Shown here: positions 34,999 to 47,200 of the stretch, in pieces
How the letters are laid out: every line of letters begins with the position of its first letter
Position numbering within the stretch: the first letter of the stretch is position 1
Source of the DNA: Epiperipatus broadwayi
Lineage: Eukaryota > Onychophora > Udeonychophora > Euonychophora > Peripatidae
DNA length: 64,000 nt
Reading direction: 5' to 3'
Assembly: GCA_028023455.1 (NCBI GenBank)
Contig: JAQFVV010006310.1
Coordinates: 2,172,001 to 2,236,000, forward strand
Made by a program: the position numbers and the translations under genes
Notes under the pieces: model-generated
Databases searched by the model: none
What the model saw: the letters and a program-made list of their open reading frames with translations, nothing else
Told to the model about the DNA's origin: nothing

Positions 34999-35529
34999 CC
35001 TGAAATATGTTTTTTTTTGTCTACATTTTTTTATACAGAACATTTTGTTTTTCCTATATTATGTGTGTAAATTTAAATTCATATATATAATACATCTTTC
35101 AGTAAAGAAATTTTGCAAGTTTAGTACATGAAGAATTTTGATATTATTCCATTAAAATGAACTTGCAAATGCTCTAGTTGTATACTTTTTTTAAAAAAAA
35201 GTTCAGTCACGTTTATGGTAAAATATTAAACATTATTTCGTTTATTGCAAAAATGATTATGAAAAAAAAAACTATTTTATAATATTATATTAGTAGTTGT
35301 AAAAACAAAAAGCATGCTTATAAATTCATTTTACTACTAGATTATAGTCGATCTCACCAAGAAAGACTATTAGTCTATGTGAAGAACTTTGTATAATCAA
35401 CATCCCCCAAATATCATTTATACAGTGAAGAAACATGAGAAGATATGACAAATCTATTCCTATCAAATTGTGTGTGATATTTAGTTATTTGTAATTGTCA
35501 GATGTGTTGGCTGAAGACAAATAAAATAT

Positions 35530-35765
35530 TAGAATAATATTTTGTTTAACTAGTGCATAATTTAAAATTCACATTTATGTAGCAATTAGTAATGTAATTT
35601 AAAATACAAATGTAGCGATTAGTTTATGCTCAATAAGAACAATATATAATTCTTTTAATTAGCACTTAGAAATGTAGTATTTAGTTTATAGTGTAATTAA
35701 AATACATATCTGTGTAGTAGATGCTCAATAGGAACATTGTGTATTTTTTTAAATTAGCACCTCAA
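35530..35765 (+). repeat. diverged tandem duplication, ~115-bp unit
   Basis: Words such as TTTATGCTCAATAAGAACAA then TTTTAATTAGCACT (about 35622-35664) recur as AGATGCTCAATAGGAACATT then TTTAAATTAGCACC (about 35716-35762); each is preceded by an ATGTAG..TTAGT block. Old and noncoding. Confidence 0.6.
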
Positions 35766-35769
35766 CATG

Positions 35770-36995
35770 GCTGACATGATGGAACAAACAAACTATGCCA
35801 CTCTGGTTACTAATTATAGGTCATTGTGAAAAACAATTGATTGACGTTGATGGAAGAGAGAAATGTCAAGTATCTATAAATGCATGACACCAATGCTCCC
35901 TTTGAAAATCAAATAAATAATATAAATGCTCAGAGAAATAAGAGAAGAAACAAAAGAATCAAAAGAAAAATTTGGAAACTCTTTCCAGAATATCTGTTTT
36001 TTGAAGGATGAAAAGTAGACTAGAAAGTTACAGGTTACATAGATCTAATAGAATATTTAATGAAGTTTTATATGATTAGGTCAGATTTCAATAGTAAATT
36101 ACTGATTCACTATAGCAATAACTAGGTTTGGTATGAAATATATTTAATTCAAAGAAGTTTGTAATTTATGTGCATGTTTTTTTAATACATAACATAACAT
36201 AAAATAGTTACCAGAGTATAAGGCAGAGGTCACTTTATGTTATAATCAATATTTCTTTTTATTATTATTTGGTTCAGTTTTAAAACATCAATTATAATTT
36301 ATACTGGAAAATTTATTAACAATATGAAATAGGGTTGTCGTTTTTTTTTGTGTGTGTTTTAGTACTAGAACTTCAAAAATTTTTAATTTATAAACAACTT
36401 TTCTTTACTTTTACAATGTCTTTCATTTCTTTAGCTACCATTTTCTTCAAGTCCTCTCTGCTGTTAATCATAGATTTTTTTATCGTTAATTATTTGCTAC
36501 TCAAATATTTTCTTGGATTCTCTATGATCCTACATTTTTTATCGTGTCCAAACTATATTGGAAGAACCTTGTAGATGTTGCATAGCTTTTTATTAAAACA
36601 TATCTACAAAGTGTCTTATTATCAATATATCCAATTTATAACTTTGATATTTTTTTTACATGGTAATGTTGTTCTTCATACATATTCCTCAAAAATGGAG
36701 GATTGTACTTGCTTGATCTTCCAACCTATATAAAGAAATTAAGTTTATTCTGCAATCCATTATTCATGGAAAGTGTTTTTTTTAGAATTAGAGGCTTTGT
36801 AAAGAAAAAGTTATACATAAACATGGGAAACTTTCCAGAATTTTTAAAGGACAGATTATAATCTTTATATGATAATTGCAAGAGCTGCCCCTATGAATTA
36901 CAATCTAAAACAAAACATTACATGATTTTCTGTTTACTATCAAACTTCTGCATTAAGGGTGATAATTACTCTACTTAATTACAGACACACATAGT
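35770..36995. other. AT-rich DNA, no gene named
   Basis: The open frame at 36335-36574 is hydrophobic and T-rich and I do not consider it a gene. Between 36840 and 36960 a slightly more complex patch gives NCKSCPYELQSKTKHYM in one frame, without a family match that I can make. Confidence 0.35.
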
Positions 36996-36996
36996 A

Positions 36997-37023
36997 TATA
37001 TATATATATATATATATATATCT

Positions 37024-37060
<37 letters not shown>
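36997..37060. repeat. (TA)n microsatellite with central interruption
   Basis: Two TA runs flank TCTACAA at about 37021-37027. Confidence 0.9.
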
Positions 37061-37064
<4 letters not shown>

Positions 37065-37248
37065 GCAGTTCACACTTATTATCAATATCACTCAACAATC
37101 TTAGGTGGATATATATAAATAAAATCTTATTTGGGTCATCAGTGTACTATTTTTTTTTTCAATTTTCCAGAATTTCAATGAAATAACATTCATCCTTGTC
37201 AAGTCATATATTGCAATGATTGATATTAAAATTGTATGCAAAAAATGT

Positions 37249-37366
<118 letters not shown>

Positions 37367-37612
37367 GAAATATGATTGTTTGATGTGTAGGAACAAATCC
37401 AATGCATGGATGAAGGCTAACATCCAAAAATTAATCTGGGAATTTGAATACGGTACTACAATTTAGTCTTCATTGATTACTCAAGTTTAGAATAGGTTGC
37501 TTTGTGTTAGAATAAATAGAATGCATGTAGAAATCCAAGAAATTTCCCAAAAAACTTGAAATATATTGTATAAATATTGGTAGAATCCTATTAGCAAATG
37601 AACTGTCTATAG

Positions 37613-39125
37613 CAGGAGTAGTCAATCCTTTAGACATTGAGGGCTACTCTATGGTGAGAGTGTACTTGAGGGCTATTATGTTTGTTTTCAGGGCTTCGAA
37701 CCGGGAACGGAAACTGGGAAAAGCATTTTTGCCAAATGAAAAGAAAAATAACAGTTCAAAGTCCTGGGTTTTTTTTTAGAATATACTTATGAATTGGTGT
37801 TTCTTTTTTTGTAAGGGTTTTTTAGGTACTCACAAATATTGGTGACATTTTTAGAAGATACTTACGAACTGATGTTTTTTTGTTCTATAAGATACAACTA
37901 TCAAAAATATTTTACTATGATTATTATTAAATTACCTCAGCTCCCTTTAGAATTATATTTTGTCCATGTCGCTTTATAAAATATTTATTAAATTACAATG
38001 ATTGAATTACCTATAAATAATTATTTTCTAGAGCTGATCCTAATTTTTTAAAAAAATTCAAGAAAACATATATAGAGAAAAAAAATTGTTTTAAAATTTT
38101 ATTAAAATAAATTAGATGCAAATTTTACAAACAAAAAAAATTACCAAGTAAAAACAAAATATATTTTTTATTATTTTGATGACACTTGTCATTGCATAGT
38201 TTCGGCAAGTTTGTTAAAATTTCGCTTGTATGAACTTAAACTAAATTGTTAAAGACGATTCCAAATGTAATCCGATAACTGTGACCTATGTTTAGTTTTT
38301 ATCGTATTCACGCAGGAAAATGCTGATTCCTACAAATATGTTGAATCAAAAATTTATTGAAATATGCAGCAACTCTCCAAATACTTGAATATTTATCCTT
38401 GCTAATTAATGTCCAGAAGCTCTCATTTTAAGCCATTGATTTTAAATGTATATCACATTTAATATTTACTATTTCTTCTTCCAGGCCCACTGAATCTTTA
38501 TATATAAATTCATTTAATTTCATAGCGATATTTTTGATACTGATGTTAACATTAAATGGATAAGACAAAAAGCTAGCGATATGTTCAAGTTTGTCAAGTT
38601 CCATGAATCTTTCTTAAAATTCCTTCATGAGGATTATTATATTTTCAACTTATTTGTTGTACATTAGATTCTTTCTATCTTTAGACTCCTGGTCATATTT
38701 TCGAAATGTTTTAATTCACAATGCTTCAGTTGCATTACAAACATACTTAATTTTTCCTTGAATGACTTCAAAGTGCTTATCGTAATTATTATTGTTTTAT
38801 CATTTCTTTGTAGTTCTATATTTAAGTTATTTAGTTTTTTCTGTAATATCACAGAAAAAGGCAAGTCAAGAAGCCATTCTTTGCCATTCAGTTCCGGATA
38901 TGAATTATCTTTACTTTCCAAAAATGATATTTGTGGTAGAAGTTCTCTTAATTTGATTAAAACTTTACATCAGTATGTAATAACAATTCACTATGTTCAT
39001 TCTCACATTCCTTTAGCAAATTCTGGAATTGATAACAATCTAACAAGCTTTTTGATCTTATTTTATTAACAATTTTGAAGGCAACACTCATAATATGATT
39101 AAATTTCAAAACTTTTGAACACAAT
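37613..39125 (-). mobile_element. hAT DNA transposon remnant (3' end present, 5' end not found)
   Basis: The left edge on the plus strand begins CAGGAGTAGTCAATCCTTTA at 37613, followed by GACATTGAGGGCTAC. This is very close to the CAGGGGTGGxCAAxCTTTT..TTGAGGGCCAC ends of hAT elements of the Charlie/ZBED group. The eight bases before it, GTCTATAG (37605-37612), fit the hAT target duplication pattern nTnnnnAn, but I could not find the second copy. The transposase remnant inside lies on the minus strand, so 37613 is the 3' end. I searched by eye to about 40400 for the complementary 5' end and did not find it, so the element is truncated or too eroded there. Confidence 0.75.
38170..39125 (-). pseudogene. 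hAT-family transposase remnant (ZBED5/SCAND3-like)
   Basis: Read from 39125 leftwards the conceptual protein gives IMSVAFKIVNKIRSKSLL, CYQFQNLLKECENEHSELL, LHTDVKF, then LRELLPQISFLESKDNSYPE, WLLDLPF, LNNLNIELQRNDKTI and FKEKLSMF. This is the order of the hAT catalytic core after the first aspartate region: FVNxIKxRxLNxRLF, LLLHTEVRWLSRG, LxxLNxxLQGxxxxI, FKxKLxLW. The dimerisation end is also there at about 38330-38195: ESAFSCVNTIKTKHRSQLSD and YKRNFNKLAE. The sequence between 38660 and 38330 contains many stops. The WLSRG signature after HTDV is lost. The BED zinc finger and the N-terminal half were not seen. Transposase of this type excises and reinserts hAT elements; this copy is long dead. 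Confidence 0.85.
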
Positions 39126-40713
39126 CATGCTGATGTGTAATACAATGATAACCCATAAAGCTACTTATATCGTTATCATTTTTCCTCATCTGATCACAAA
39201 GTCAAAGCAGCAATGCAGAAAGATGTTGCAGAAACTGGCCTATCAGATAACATTACTAAATAAAGTTAAGTGGGATGAAGTTTTTAGAGTACATTACCTA
39301 TTCCAGTTAATAAACAATAAAACAGTTTATCTGAACACTGGTTTGTGATGAGCACTTGAGTCAATAAATAAAACTGTTATCCCTTTTTTCTAGGCAGGCA
39401 ACACAGTACTTTCTTTTCGGAATATTATGAAACAACTAAGAGTGCAACTTGAGTAACCAGATATCAGAAGTTGTGTTTTTATCTATGAAAAATTATATGG
39501 TAGACATGGACATTGTGGCTATCTGCACAGATCCATAATTTGAACCTAGTTCCTAATAGCTATCTGCTGCAGAGCCATTATTTGAAATCTCTTTACTGGT
39601 TTTGAATGACATTATTAAATATTAACTGTAATTTGTAAATGTCTTAATAGTTTTATCAACTATACTTTTCTATGTATCTGATACACAGCTCTAAAGTTTA
39701 CATCACAATAATCATGTTTACATATATAACTGTGGTCACACATATATTTAATTGGTTAAATTTTATTGCAATTTTTATTTTTTAATATTTGGCTTTTTCA
39801 TATTGTTAAAATTTAGACAAAAAAACGTATAAAAGCAATAAATGAATTTTTTCTAACTATTTTTCTATAAAATAATAACTAAAAAAAATGCTCAGGAGTG
39901 TCTGAAAATCTAGTAATAACGTTCAATCGTCAAAAGTCTAATTCATCAGAAAAAAGATCGTGTGGTAAAGATAATCTCTACATTTATGAGCAAAGATGGC
40001 TTGTTAATTCTTTTTTAAAGACATTATACATACTTTTACTTTTAAGAAATCATTAGTAAAAATTATGAGAGAAACTTAGTTTGTCAGCTCCATAATGAGA
40101 AATCATCAATAATGGTTGAATCCATTGATTAACCATTATTCTCTGCTAGAAATTTCTCAGTAAACATTAAACCATTAAACAGTAAGAATAACAAAAATGA
40201 AAAAATACTGTTTAGAAAAATCATCATAAAATCTTTAATTTTTATCATAGAGAAATGAAACTTACACTGTCTAAAAGGAACATGGATGCTAAATCGAATG
40301 ATGCAAAGTACGCATATGTAATGTGTATAATTTTCATATTATTGTAAGTTAAAACCGAGAATCACTAATTAGAAAATTCAAGCCCATTTATTTTTTTATA
40401 TTCAAATCAGTTCTATAGTTTCTATTGGCAAAGCTACTAAGTAAGGATAATCAGATTTATGTAAACCTTTCTTTAAAAAAAATATGGAAAAATATAACTA
40501 TCAAGCATATTTATAAAACATAACCTTTAATATTAGTACTTTCCATTTTTGAAGAATTTTTATTATAAAGATCTACCAAAAGAATACTATTCTAGTTGAC
40601 AAACTCATACAAAAAAATGTTTGAAAGTTTGAATATAGAATTATTTCTCAAAAAGCTTATTTTAATGTTTAAAGCCAAACATTTTTTGAAATGAATCTTA
40701 TTTATTCCCAGAA

Positions 40714-40715
<2 letters not shown>
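39126..40715. other. AT-rich DNA, no gene seen
   Basis: The first part may be the eroded 5' half of the hAT element (an open frame on the plus strand at 39115-39348 is antisense to it and not credible). Nothing else supported. Confidence 0.4.
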
Positions 40716-40716
<1 letters not shown>

Positions 40717-40754
<38 letters not shown>

Positions 40755-40757
40755 TAT

Positions 40758-40799
<42 letters not shown>
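40717..40799. repeat. (TA)n microsatellite with ATT interruptions
   Basis: TA runs flank a short ATTATATATTATTATTAT interruption at about 40746-40762. Confidence 0.93.
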
Positions 40800-40801
<2 letters not shown>

Positions 40802-41876
40802 CATAATTTTACAATAAAAAAAAAAAGAAGTTAACATAAGTAGAAAAAATACCCACAGCTTCTAGTATTCCTAACATTGCAATACTATGTTATTCTATTG
40901 AAACTTTGGAAATAATGAATAACATTAGCAAGAGATTCTACTACTGTGAAAAACAAATAATAATATGTGCATACAAAGTAAAGTCATAAAAATTAAATGG
41001 TCTCATTAAAAATCTAAATATAGTAATTAAATCTAAAACAAGATAGCAAGTTAAAGTATTTCATTATTTAAAAAAATACTTGTAAAAAAGATAGTAAAAT
41101 TGAGGCTGAAGATTGCTAAGCAACAACTTCAATTATAGGAAATGAGAAGCAGCATTTAATGACATTACATATGAAAAAGGAAATCATAAAAAGCAAAAGT
41201 TATGTCAATCTGATATAATGATGAGCCAAAAAAACATTTACAAGGCTATAAGATATAAATATGAATAATAAAAGTATTTTAAATAATAAAAAAAAAAAAC
41301 AGTTTCATTACTGAAAGAAATTGAAACAAAAAAAATGGATTGATAATATTTGAAAATATATATTAGAAAATACAGAGTAGTGAAACTGCAAACTACACTG
41401 TATCTAAATACATGACTTCAATTATATACTATCCCAAAAAAAATATAAACAAATAAATAAAAATCATTTAAATTTGCAAATTTTATGATATTTGAGCAAT
41501 TATTTTTTTGGTTTAAAAATAAATAATAAAATTTATAAATAAATTTTACATATGTCAGTAACCATTTTTTCATCTCAGGGCATTGTACATGATTATGTTT
41601 ATTAATAAAAATTTCTTTAGTTTATGTTGGAAGCATATACATTTTATTCTTCCTTTATTATTCTTTCTGAATTTGATATGCAGTATTTTGCATAATAAAA
41701 TATTTTTTTTGCGTGTAATGCTAAAAGTTTTACAAAATTTTAAAATATACTAAAAGTTAATACTGACTTCTAAAAAATGTCATAATAATACAAAAAATTC
41801 TAATTTCTTGATAACAAAACCACTATAATGCTTTTATAAGATAAATTGAAAAAAAAAAGAAAAATACTACCCAGAG
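40800..41876. other. AT-rich DNA, no gene seen
   Basis: A-rich sequence with no recognisable element or frame. Confidence 0.5.
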
Positions 41877-41878
41877 TA

Positions 41879-43146
41879 TACACCTGGGTCTCGTTTTATG
41901 CAGTAGATAGGTTCCTCAAAAAACGTGCACAAAAATGGGGGATGCGTATTGTAATTTTCAAAAATCACATAAAAGCAAAGCAACAACATAAAATTATTTT
42001 AAAATTTGCATTAAAAAATAAGGAAATAAGATATGACTAATAAAAAATTTCAAATTTGAAAAAAATTGATACAAGACAAACTTTTTTTACTTTTTTTTAT
42101 TAACTATAGTATTTAATTTTATTCAAAATGATATATTTTTATGTGTAATTTGCAATATTTTACATTTTTTCATTCATGTACAGTATTTTAATCATTATCA
42201 CTATTTGACAATATGCAGATTCGTTTGTGAACTACATCAGATTCATCATAAGAGAAAATACAACTAGCACCAACTTCATTTTTTTAAATTGCCATTATAG
42301 TAAACTCGCCCAAACTAAAATGTTTTCCAATCACTGTTGATCCTTCTCATTTTGCTAAGCGATCTAAAATTAAAATGTTTGTTTCCATAGAAATTCATTT
42401 TCTTGGGTGTTTTTTCCTCTCCATTAGGGTAAACTAAAAGTTTAAAATAAAAATAAGAACTTAGACCTATGGTAATAAAAAGACACCTACTCCTGTTGGG
42501 CAAAATTTAATTAAAACTAACAATTAGAAATTAAATTCTTATTTTTGTCTTTAATTTTTTAATTTTCAATTTTATTTAAAAATCAAATTTCATTGTTTCA
42601 CATCACATTAATTCCAGATCACATTACATAATTTTTAAATTGTTAATTACAATTAAAAATCAGATTTTAATTTTTAATTGTCAAATTTAATTGTGCCCAC
42701 CACTGTTGCTCATCTTTTAAAAATAAACTTGAGGACACTAAATGATTCATACTCTTTTTTTAAAAAGCAAAAATATAATGTGATTTAAAATGCAAAAACC
42801 CCAATATGCATAGTGTAGGCATCTATAATATTTGAATAGATTTACATTATAATCTTGTAAAATTTAATGTGTGTATATAAAATGGAGAAATCCTGATTTT
42901 AAGTGAATTATAAACTTCTTTATTACATAAAATCTATTACAGTATTATTATAAAGTACTGAAAATATTGAAATTATTAGATGGAAGTTGAACTCCGATAA
43001 TGTGCTATTACTTTAAATATGATGTGTGAGTGTGCAAAATTTATAATATTTAAAGTAATAGCATATTTTCGGAGCTCGACTTCTGACCTATCACATAACT
43101 TCAAAATCACATTAAAAAAATCTGCATAAAACGAGACCTGGGTGTA
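41879..43146. mobile_element. non-autonomous Tc1/mariner-type transposon, pogo/Tigger-like ends, 1268 bp
   Basis: The left end TACACCTGGGTCTCGTTTTA-TGCAG (41879-41903) is the exact reverse complement of the right end at 43122-43146. Both are flanked outside by TA (41877-41878 and 43147-43148), the target duplication expected for Tc1/mariner elements. The terminal words CTCGTTTTAT resemble those of Tigger/pogo elements. The interior has no transposase frame: it contains poly-A/T-rich DNA and an internal inverted repeat at 42980-43085. I infer a non-autonomous derivative moved by a related transposase. The ends are still identical over 25 bp, so it is not very old. Confidence 0.8.
42980..43085. 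repeat. internal inverted repeat of the 1.27-kb transposon
   Basis: GAAGTTGAACTCCGATAATG, then TGCTATTACTTTAAATAT on the left is mirrored by ATATTTAAAGTAATAGCATA, then TTTTCGGAGCTCGACTTC on the right, with a ~25-bp loop. It may be the boundary of another inserted fold-back piece or a subterminal repeat. Confidence 0.8.
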
Positions 43147-43724
43147 TATAATAGTGACAAAAGTCAGACATATTGCTATTTATTTATTTTTCTTTTTAAA
43201 AATACAGTAATTAGAGGTTTTTTTTTTACTTATTATTATTGCTTCAGTCAATACATAAGAAAACATACACTCAGTAAAACATGTGTGTTCTTTCATTTAA
43301 TAACTATTTTATTTATACTATAATCTTAATTTATATATGCATACTATACATATAAAAAGCACCTGTGATATATATACATACACATGTTGAAAAGTACTAT
43401 ACACTTGCAGTTTAATAAACAACATGCATTCTATTCTAGTCAATGTTTCTCAACAAAATCTATGTACATTTGTATGTGTGAGATGTTTTGAACAAAATAT
43501 AGTGTAGTTCTGCGATTCCACTGTAGTTAGAAAAAGACTAAAAAAATAGATGATAGAAAAATAAATGTTCTCTATATATATATATTGATTGATATGTAGT
43601 TATATAGATAAATAGATAATCAGACTAAAAGGTAGAAGAGGTAGGTAGCTTTATTTGCCACAGATGATTAAAAATAATTCTCTATTCAGAGGCAGAAAAT
43701 ATATGTATATGTCACTTTCAGCAT

Positions 43725-43960
43725 CACACTTTCTGCACTCACATCTTGCACACCATCAACTTTAGATTAACATATTAATGATTATTACTGATCATTTATC
43801 ATCTAAAGATTATCATATTTCTAATCTAGGTATAAATTTCAAATCCAGTTAAAGATTATACAGTATCTTTTTTTTTATTTTGTTTTATTGAACATAAATA
43901 CATTTCCCTTTTCCATGTTTTTATTCATATTTTCAAGAATGTGTGAAGAAAAGAAAATTT
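43725..43960 (+). repeat. dispersed repeat family R1, copy 4
   Basis: CACACCATCAACTTTAGATT, then ATTAATGATTATTACTGATC, AAGATTATCATATTTC and AATTTCAAATCCAGTTAAAG. The left extension (TTTCTGCACTCACATCTTG) matches the left flank of the copy at 57322 (TTTCTGCATTCGCAATGTG), so the unit is longer than its 90-bp middle. Confidence 0.7.
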
Positions 43961-44059
43961 TTCAGTATATATATGCATTATTATTATTTTACATTTTCTC
44001 AATTCAATGGCATATATTACTATTAGCCAGAAATTGTCCGTCTGGTTAAAAACAAGTTG

Positions 44060-44180
44060 CTTATTTTTGTTCAGTGGTAGAGTGACCTCAAAATCTATAA
44101 GTCGTAGCGCAGCTTTGCTATATTATGTGCTTGAACTTCTTATGGACTTTCCAAGCAATAATTCATTCAATTAAATTTAC
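44060..44180 (+). repeat. tRNA-derived SINE (family T2)
   Basis: The A-box-like TTCAGTGGTAGAGTGACC (44069-44086) is followed by AAATCTATAAGTCGTAGCGC, AGCTTTGCTATATTATGTGC, TTGAACTTCTTATGGACTTT and the tail CCAAGCAATAATTCATTCAA. The tail is shared with 16640-16695 and 34548-34610. This copy shows the tRNA-like head best. Confidence 0.6.
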
Positions 44181-45980
44181 TGAAGCTTTGCGTTTGTATA
44201 AAGGCGCATTTTAATATTTTTATTCTTTTTAAAGAGTTTTTTCCCCTATCACATATAACTGCCGGTATTTAGATCCCATCCATATGTACATATTTAAGAA
44301 CAATATATACTGTACACAAAGGATGGCAAATATAGACAATTATCGTTGATGATAAGCAATTTTTCTTATTTACTCAAATTTAGTTATCTATTCTATCTGA
44401 TTTCAAATAGAAAATTTCGCGTACATACTTACCTAAAATGTTAAATATTTTAATTGAAAATACGGAGGATAAAAAGTAGAAAATAATTAGAACTCAGTAT
44501 TATATAAATACAAACATTAGGCTCCAAGTATGTGAAGAGTACCAGTATTTCAAATAAATACAAACATTGCAAATATTAAATGACGTAAAATATTAATAAA
44601 TTCATTCAGTAAATATATACCTACATAGATAGATATTTGATATCATAATAATTGAATAGTTTATGAACTTGATGGAGGAAGTAATTGTTACGCCAACATT
44701 ATCGGGAGAGTGAATGGGGGAGGGGGGATCAATTAACTATTTGTTACACTCATAAAAATGAAAAGTGTATTTTTTTAAAATTAATAAAACAGATAATACT
44801 TAAAGTTGAAATTAATGAACTTACGCTATTTATTTATTTTTTAAAAAAATTATAGTGAATAAAAAAAAAGCATGCCACATTGGGGATTGAAAGGAGACAG
44901 GAGGAAGATAAAAGTCTTAATAATTGGTTCAGAGCGCTATTATATCTGCTGGCACACGCGAGAAATTTAACTCATCAAAGATAAGGATTTCTAGATGATT
45001 TTTCATACTAGCGTCATTTATACCCCCATCAGAACTATAATTAGACAACCTTTATATGGCACGGAAATAAGGACAAAAGATACCTAAATACAATGTCCGT
45101 AACTTTAGTGATAAATTCTGATATTATTTATGCATGCCATAAATTTCCATTAAATCTATTTGTTACCTTGTAGTAACTCTTTCCCAATTCTCAGCATCGT
45201 TATTTACGGTTAGTGCTTTCAAAGGTTTAATAAGTAAACAAACTTTTTTTTAAAAAAAAATATCTGTTACAACCTGTTTGCTTTAAAAAGTAACAATTTT
45301 TTTTTATATTCATTATATATAAATATTTTGTTTTATAAAACATTTTATTTATCTAAAGTTTTTAAATAACAATAAATCGTAATTACGTCAAAATTATATG
45401 GGTAATAATATAACCACGTGTTTTAAAATAATGTTCAGCCTGCGGCTCTGCCTGGTGACTAAAATTATTATGAACTATAGCTAGCAGATGTTCCGCTGAA
45501 AAAAGTTAACTTTTTCAATTTGACATCTCTCTATATAATTTTGAATTTTTAGAATCTATTTTAAAAAGTAAAAATATTTCAAATAATAACAATTACATAT
45601 ATTCTACACCAATATTTATAGGACAGACAATTACAATCATTAATTTATATCTAATTTTTTAAGATATAATTATTTACTAGAATATTTTAATTTTTAAAAG
45701 AAAAATAAACACTAGCATTAGTAATAACAATACAGATAAAACTTGTCGCAACTTACCTATTTACTATTTACCAATATTAAAACTATAACTTTATCCAGAA
45801 AACAGTTTTGATTATTATTCTGTAATCCAGAATCGGATCGGTCACATATTTAAAAGATGAAACAAAAATTATTGTGAAGAATAAAAACTTTGATAAAATA
45901 AAATACTACTTTATTCACTAAGCAACAACATCTTTCTAGCTTCTTTCGGAACCTTCTAAATCACATTGATTCATTATGGG
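44181..45980. other. mixed-composition DNA, no gene seen
   Basis: Between 44680 and 45500 the sequence is less repetitive and slightly richer in CpG than average (for example CTGGCACACGCGAG at 44950, CAGCCTGCGGCTCTGCCTGG at about 45437-45456). I found no frame with coding character. It may include host regulatory or exon sequence that I cannot resolve. Confidence 0.35.
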
Positions 45981-46075
45981 CTTCTGTCACGTGGCGGCCT
46001 TATGCCAACCAACGTATAGAAGCGTGCCGGGATAGTCCATTTGCTTTGGGAGGAAAAGACCAATGGACTAAGGAA
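45980..46075. promoter_or_regulatory. small CpG-rich island with CACGTG and a short hairpin (possible regulatory site)
   Basis: This is the most CpG-rich host-looking patch in the window: TCTGTCACGTGGCGGCCTTA at 45985-46004 joins an E-box CACGTG to GCGGCC, followed by ACGTATAGAAGCGTGCCGGG. A hairpin TAGTCCATT..AATGGACTA spans 46034-46070. An E-box next to a GC-rich core is a common promoter arrangement. The small minus-strand frame over it is not convincing. It could equally be a fragment of an unknown repeat. Confidence 0.25.
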
Positions 46076-46079
46076 ATAA

Positions 46080-47065
46080 AAATAATAATAAAAATTAAAT
46101 AAACAAAACGAATAATGATTTATATAAAACTTAACTGCTAAAACTTTAATCACATAATAACACAATGATGGTATTATATTAATTAAAAATTACATTGGAC
46201 ATGATTTTATGTATACATATGTACTATAATTATAAACTATAAAAATATACTTTAAATTTATATTTAAAATATTTTTAAAACCACAGATAATTCTATTTTT
46301 CTTTTTTTTTTTTGACAAAAAAATAAAAAAGTTAGATGAAGAAAAAATATATATGTTACATTACACTTATATGCAGTTTAAATTATCAAATGAAATTTTA
46401 TATACATATTGTTAATAATTTATATACATATTGTTAATAATTTACTTCTTGTATATATTTCTTGTTATTCATCCAACTATTGTTTTACGTTTCAACGTTA
46501 TATCAAAATTTATCCGCGAACTTTTAATTTTTTTTAACATACTTAGAAATGTTTGCTATCTAGAGAGGGAGGGGGTGATGAGGGTGATAGTCCACTGAGT
46601 ATGAAAAATTTTTCACTGACTTGTATAATATACTGCACTTTTTTGACTCAGCCCATATAAAATTTATATGCATTTAAATAAAATTAAGGATTACCATTTA
46701 AGATTATATAAGTATAATTTAAAACATATTTATTACCCATGAAAGTTACGTTTTAAATTAAGATACAAATAAATTAGAAACGTCTTATTAAATTTAAAGT
46801 CATGTATAAAATATGAATTTATGATTTTTGAACCGACTATTCAAATTTGAACATGATTATAGAATAGTTAAAATTCTACCGTTATTATTATTGTTGTTAT
46901 TATTATTAAGGTCTAGATCTATAAATTATAATCAAGTTAAAATGTATTAATAACTCTACAAATATAAAAATAAATATTAATATATTTTTATTCTTACAAT
47001 ATAATACCGAAATTTGACATTAATAAATGTTAAGACAGGATATTAAAAAAACATGTGAGAAATTA
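46080..47065. other. AT-rich DNA, no gene seen
   Basis: Contains a short tandem duplication at about 46399-46443 (TATACATATTGTTAATAATT twice) and nothing else recognisable. Confidence 0.5.
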
Positions 47066-47069
47066 TATT

Positions 47070-47200
47070 TGGGGCCAACTGAAGAATTCTGGATCAGCAC
47101 AAAATGCATTTTGGATGGCCATTTGCATTTTTTGTAGATCTTATTCAAAGTATATCGATCAAATGGAAGTTAAAGTATATTTAACATGTATTTGTAAGTA
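47070..47200 (+). repeat. SINE-like repeat with shared core
   Basis: GGCCAACTGAAGAATTCTGG, ATCAGCACAAAATGCATTTT and GGATGG..TTTTTTGTAG. Its first part is almost the same as that of the 14160 copy (GGCCAACTGAAGAGTGCTGG). Confidence 0.7.

Noticed and set aside
36335-36574. 79-codon hydrophobic frame ending NYIGRTL, briefly considered as a GIY-YIG remnant
   Set aside because: Only the YIGR word matches; the flanking residues do not follow the Penelope nuclease, and the frame is T-rich.
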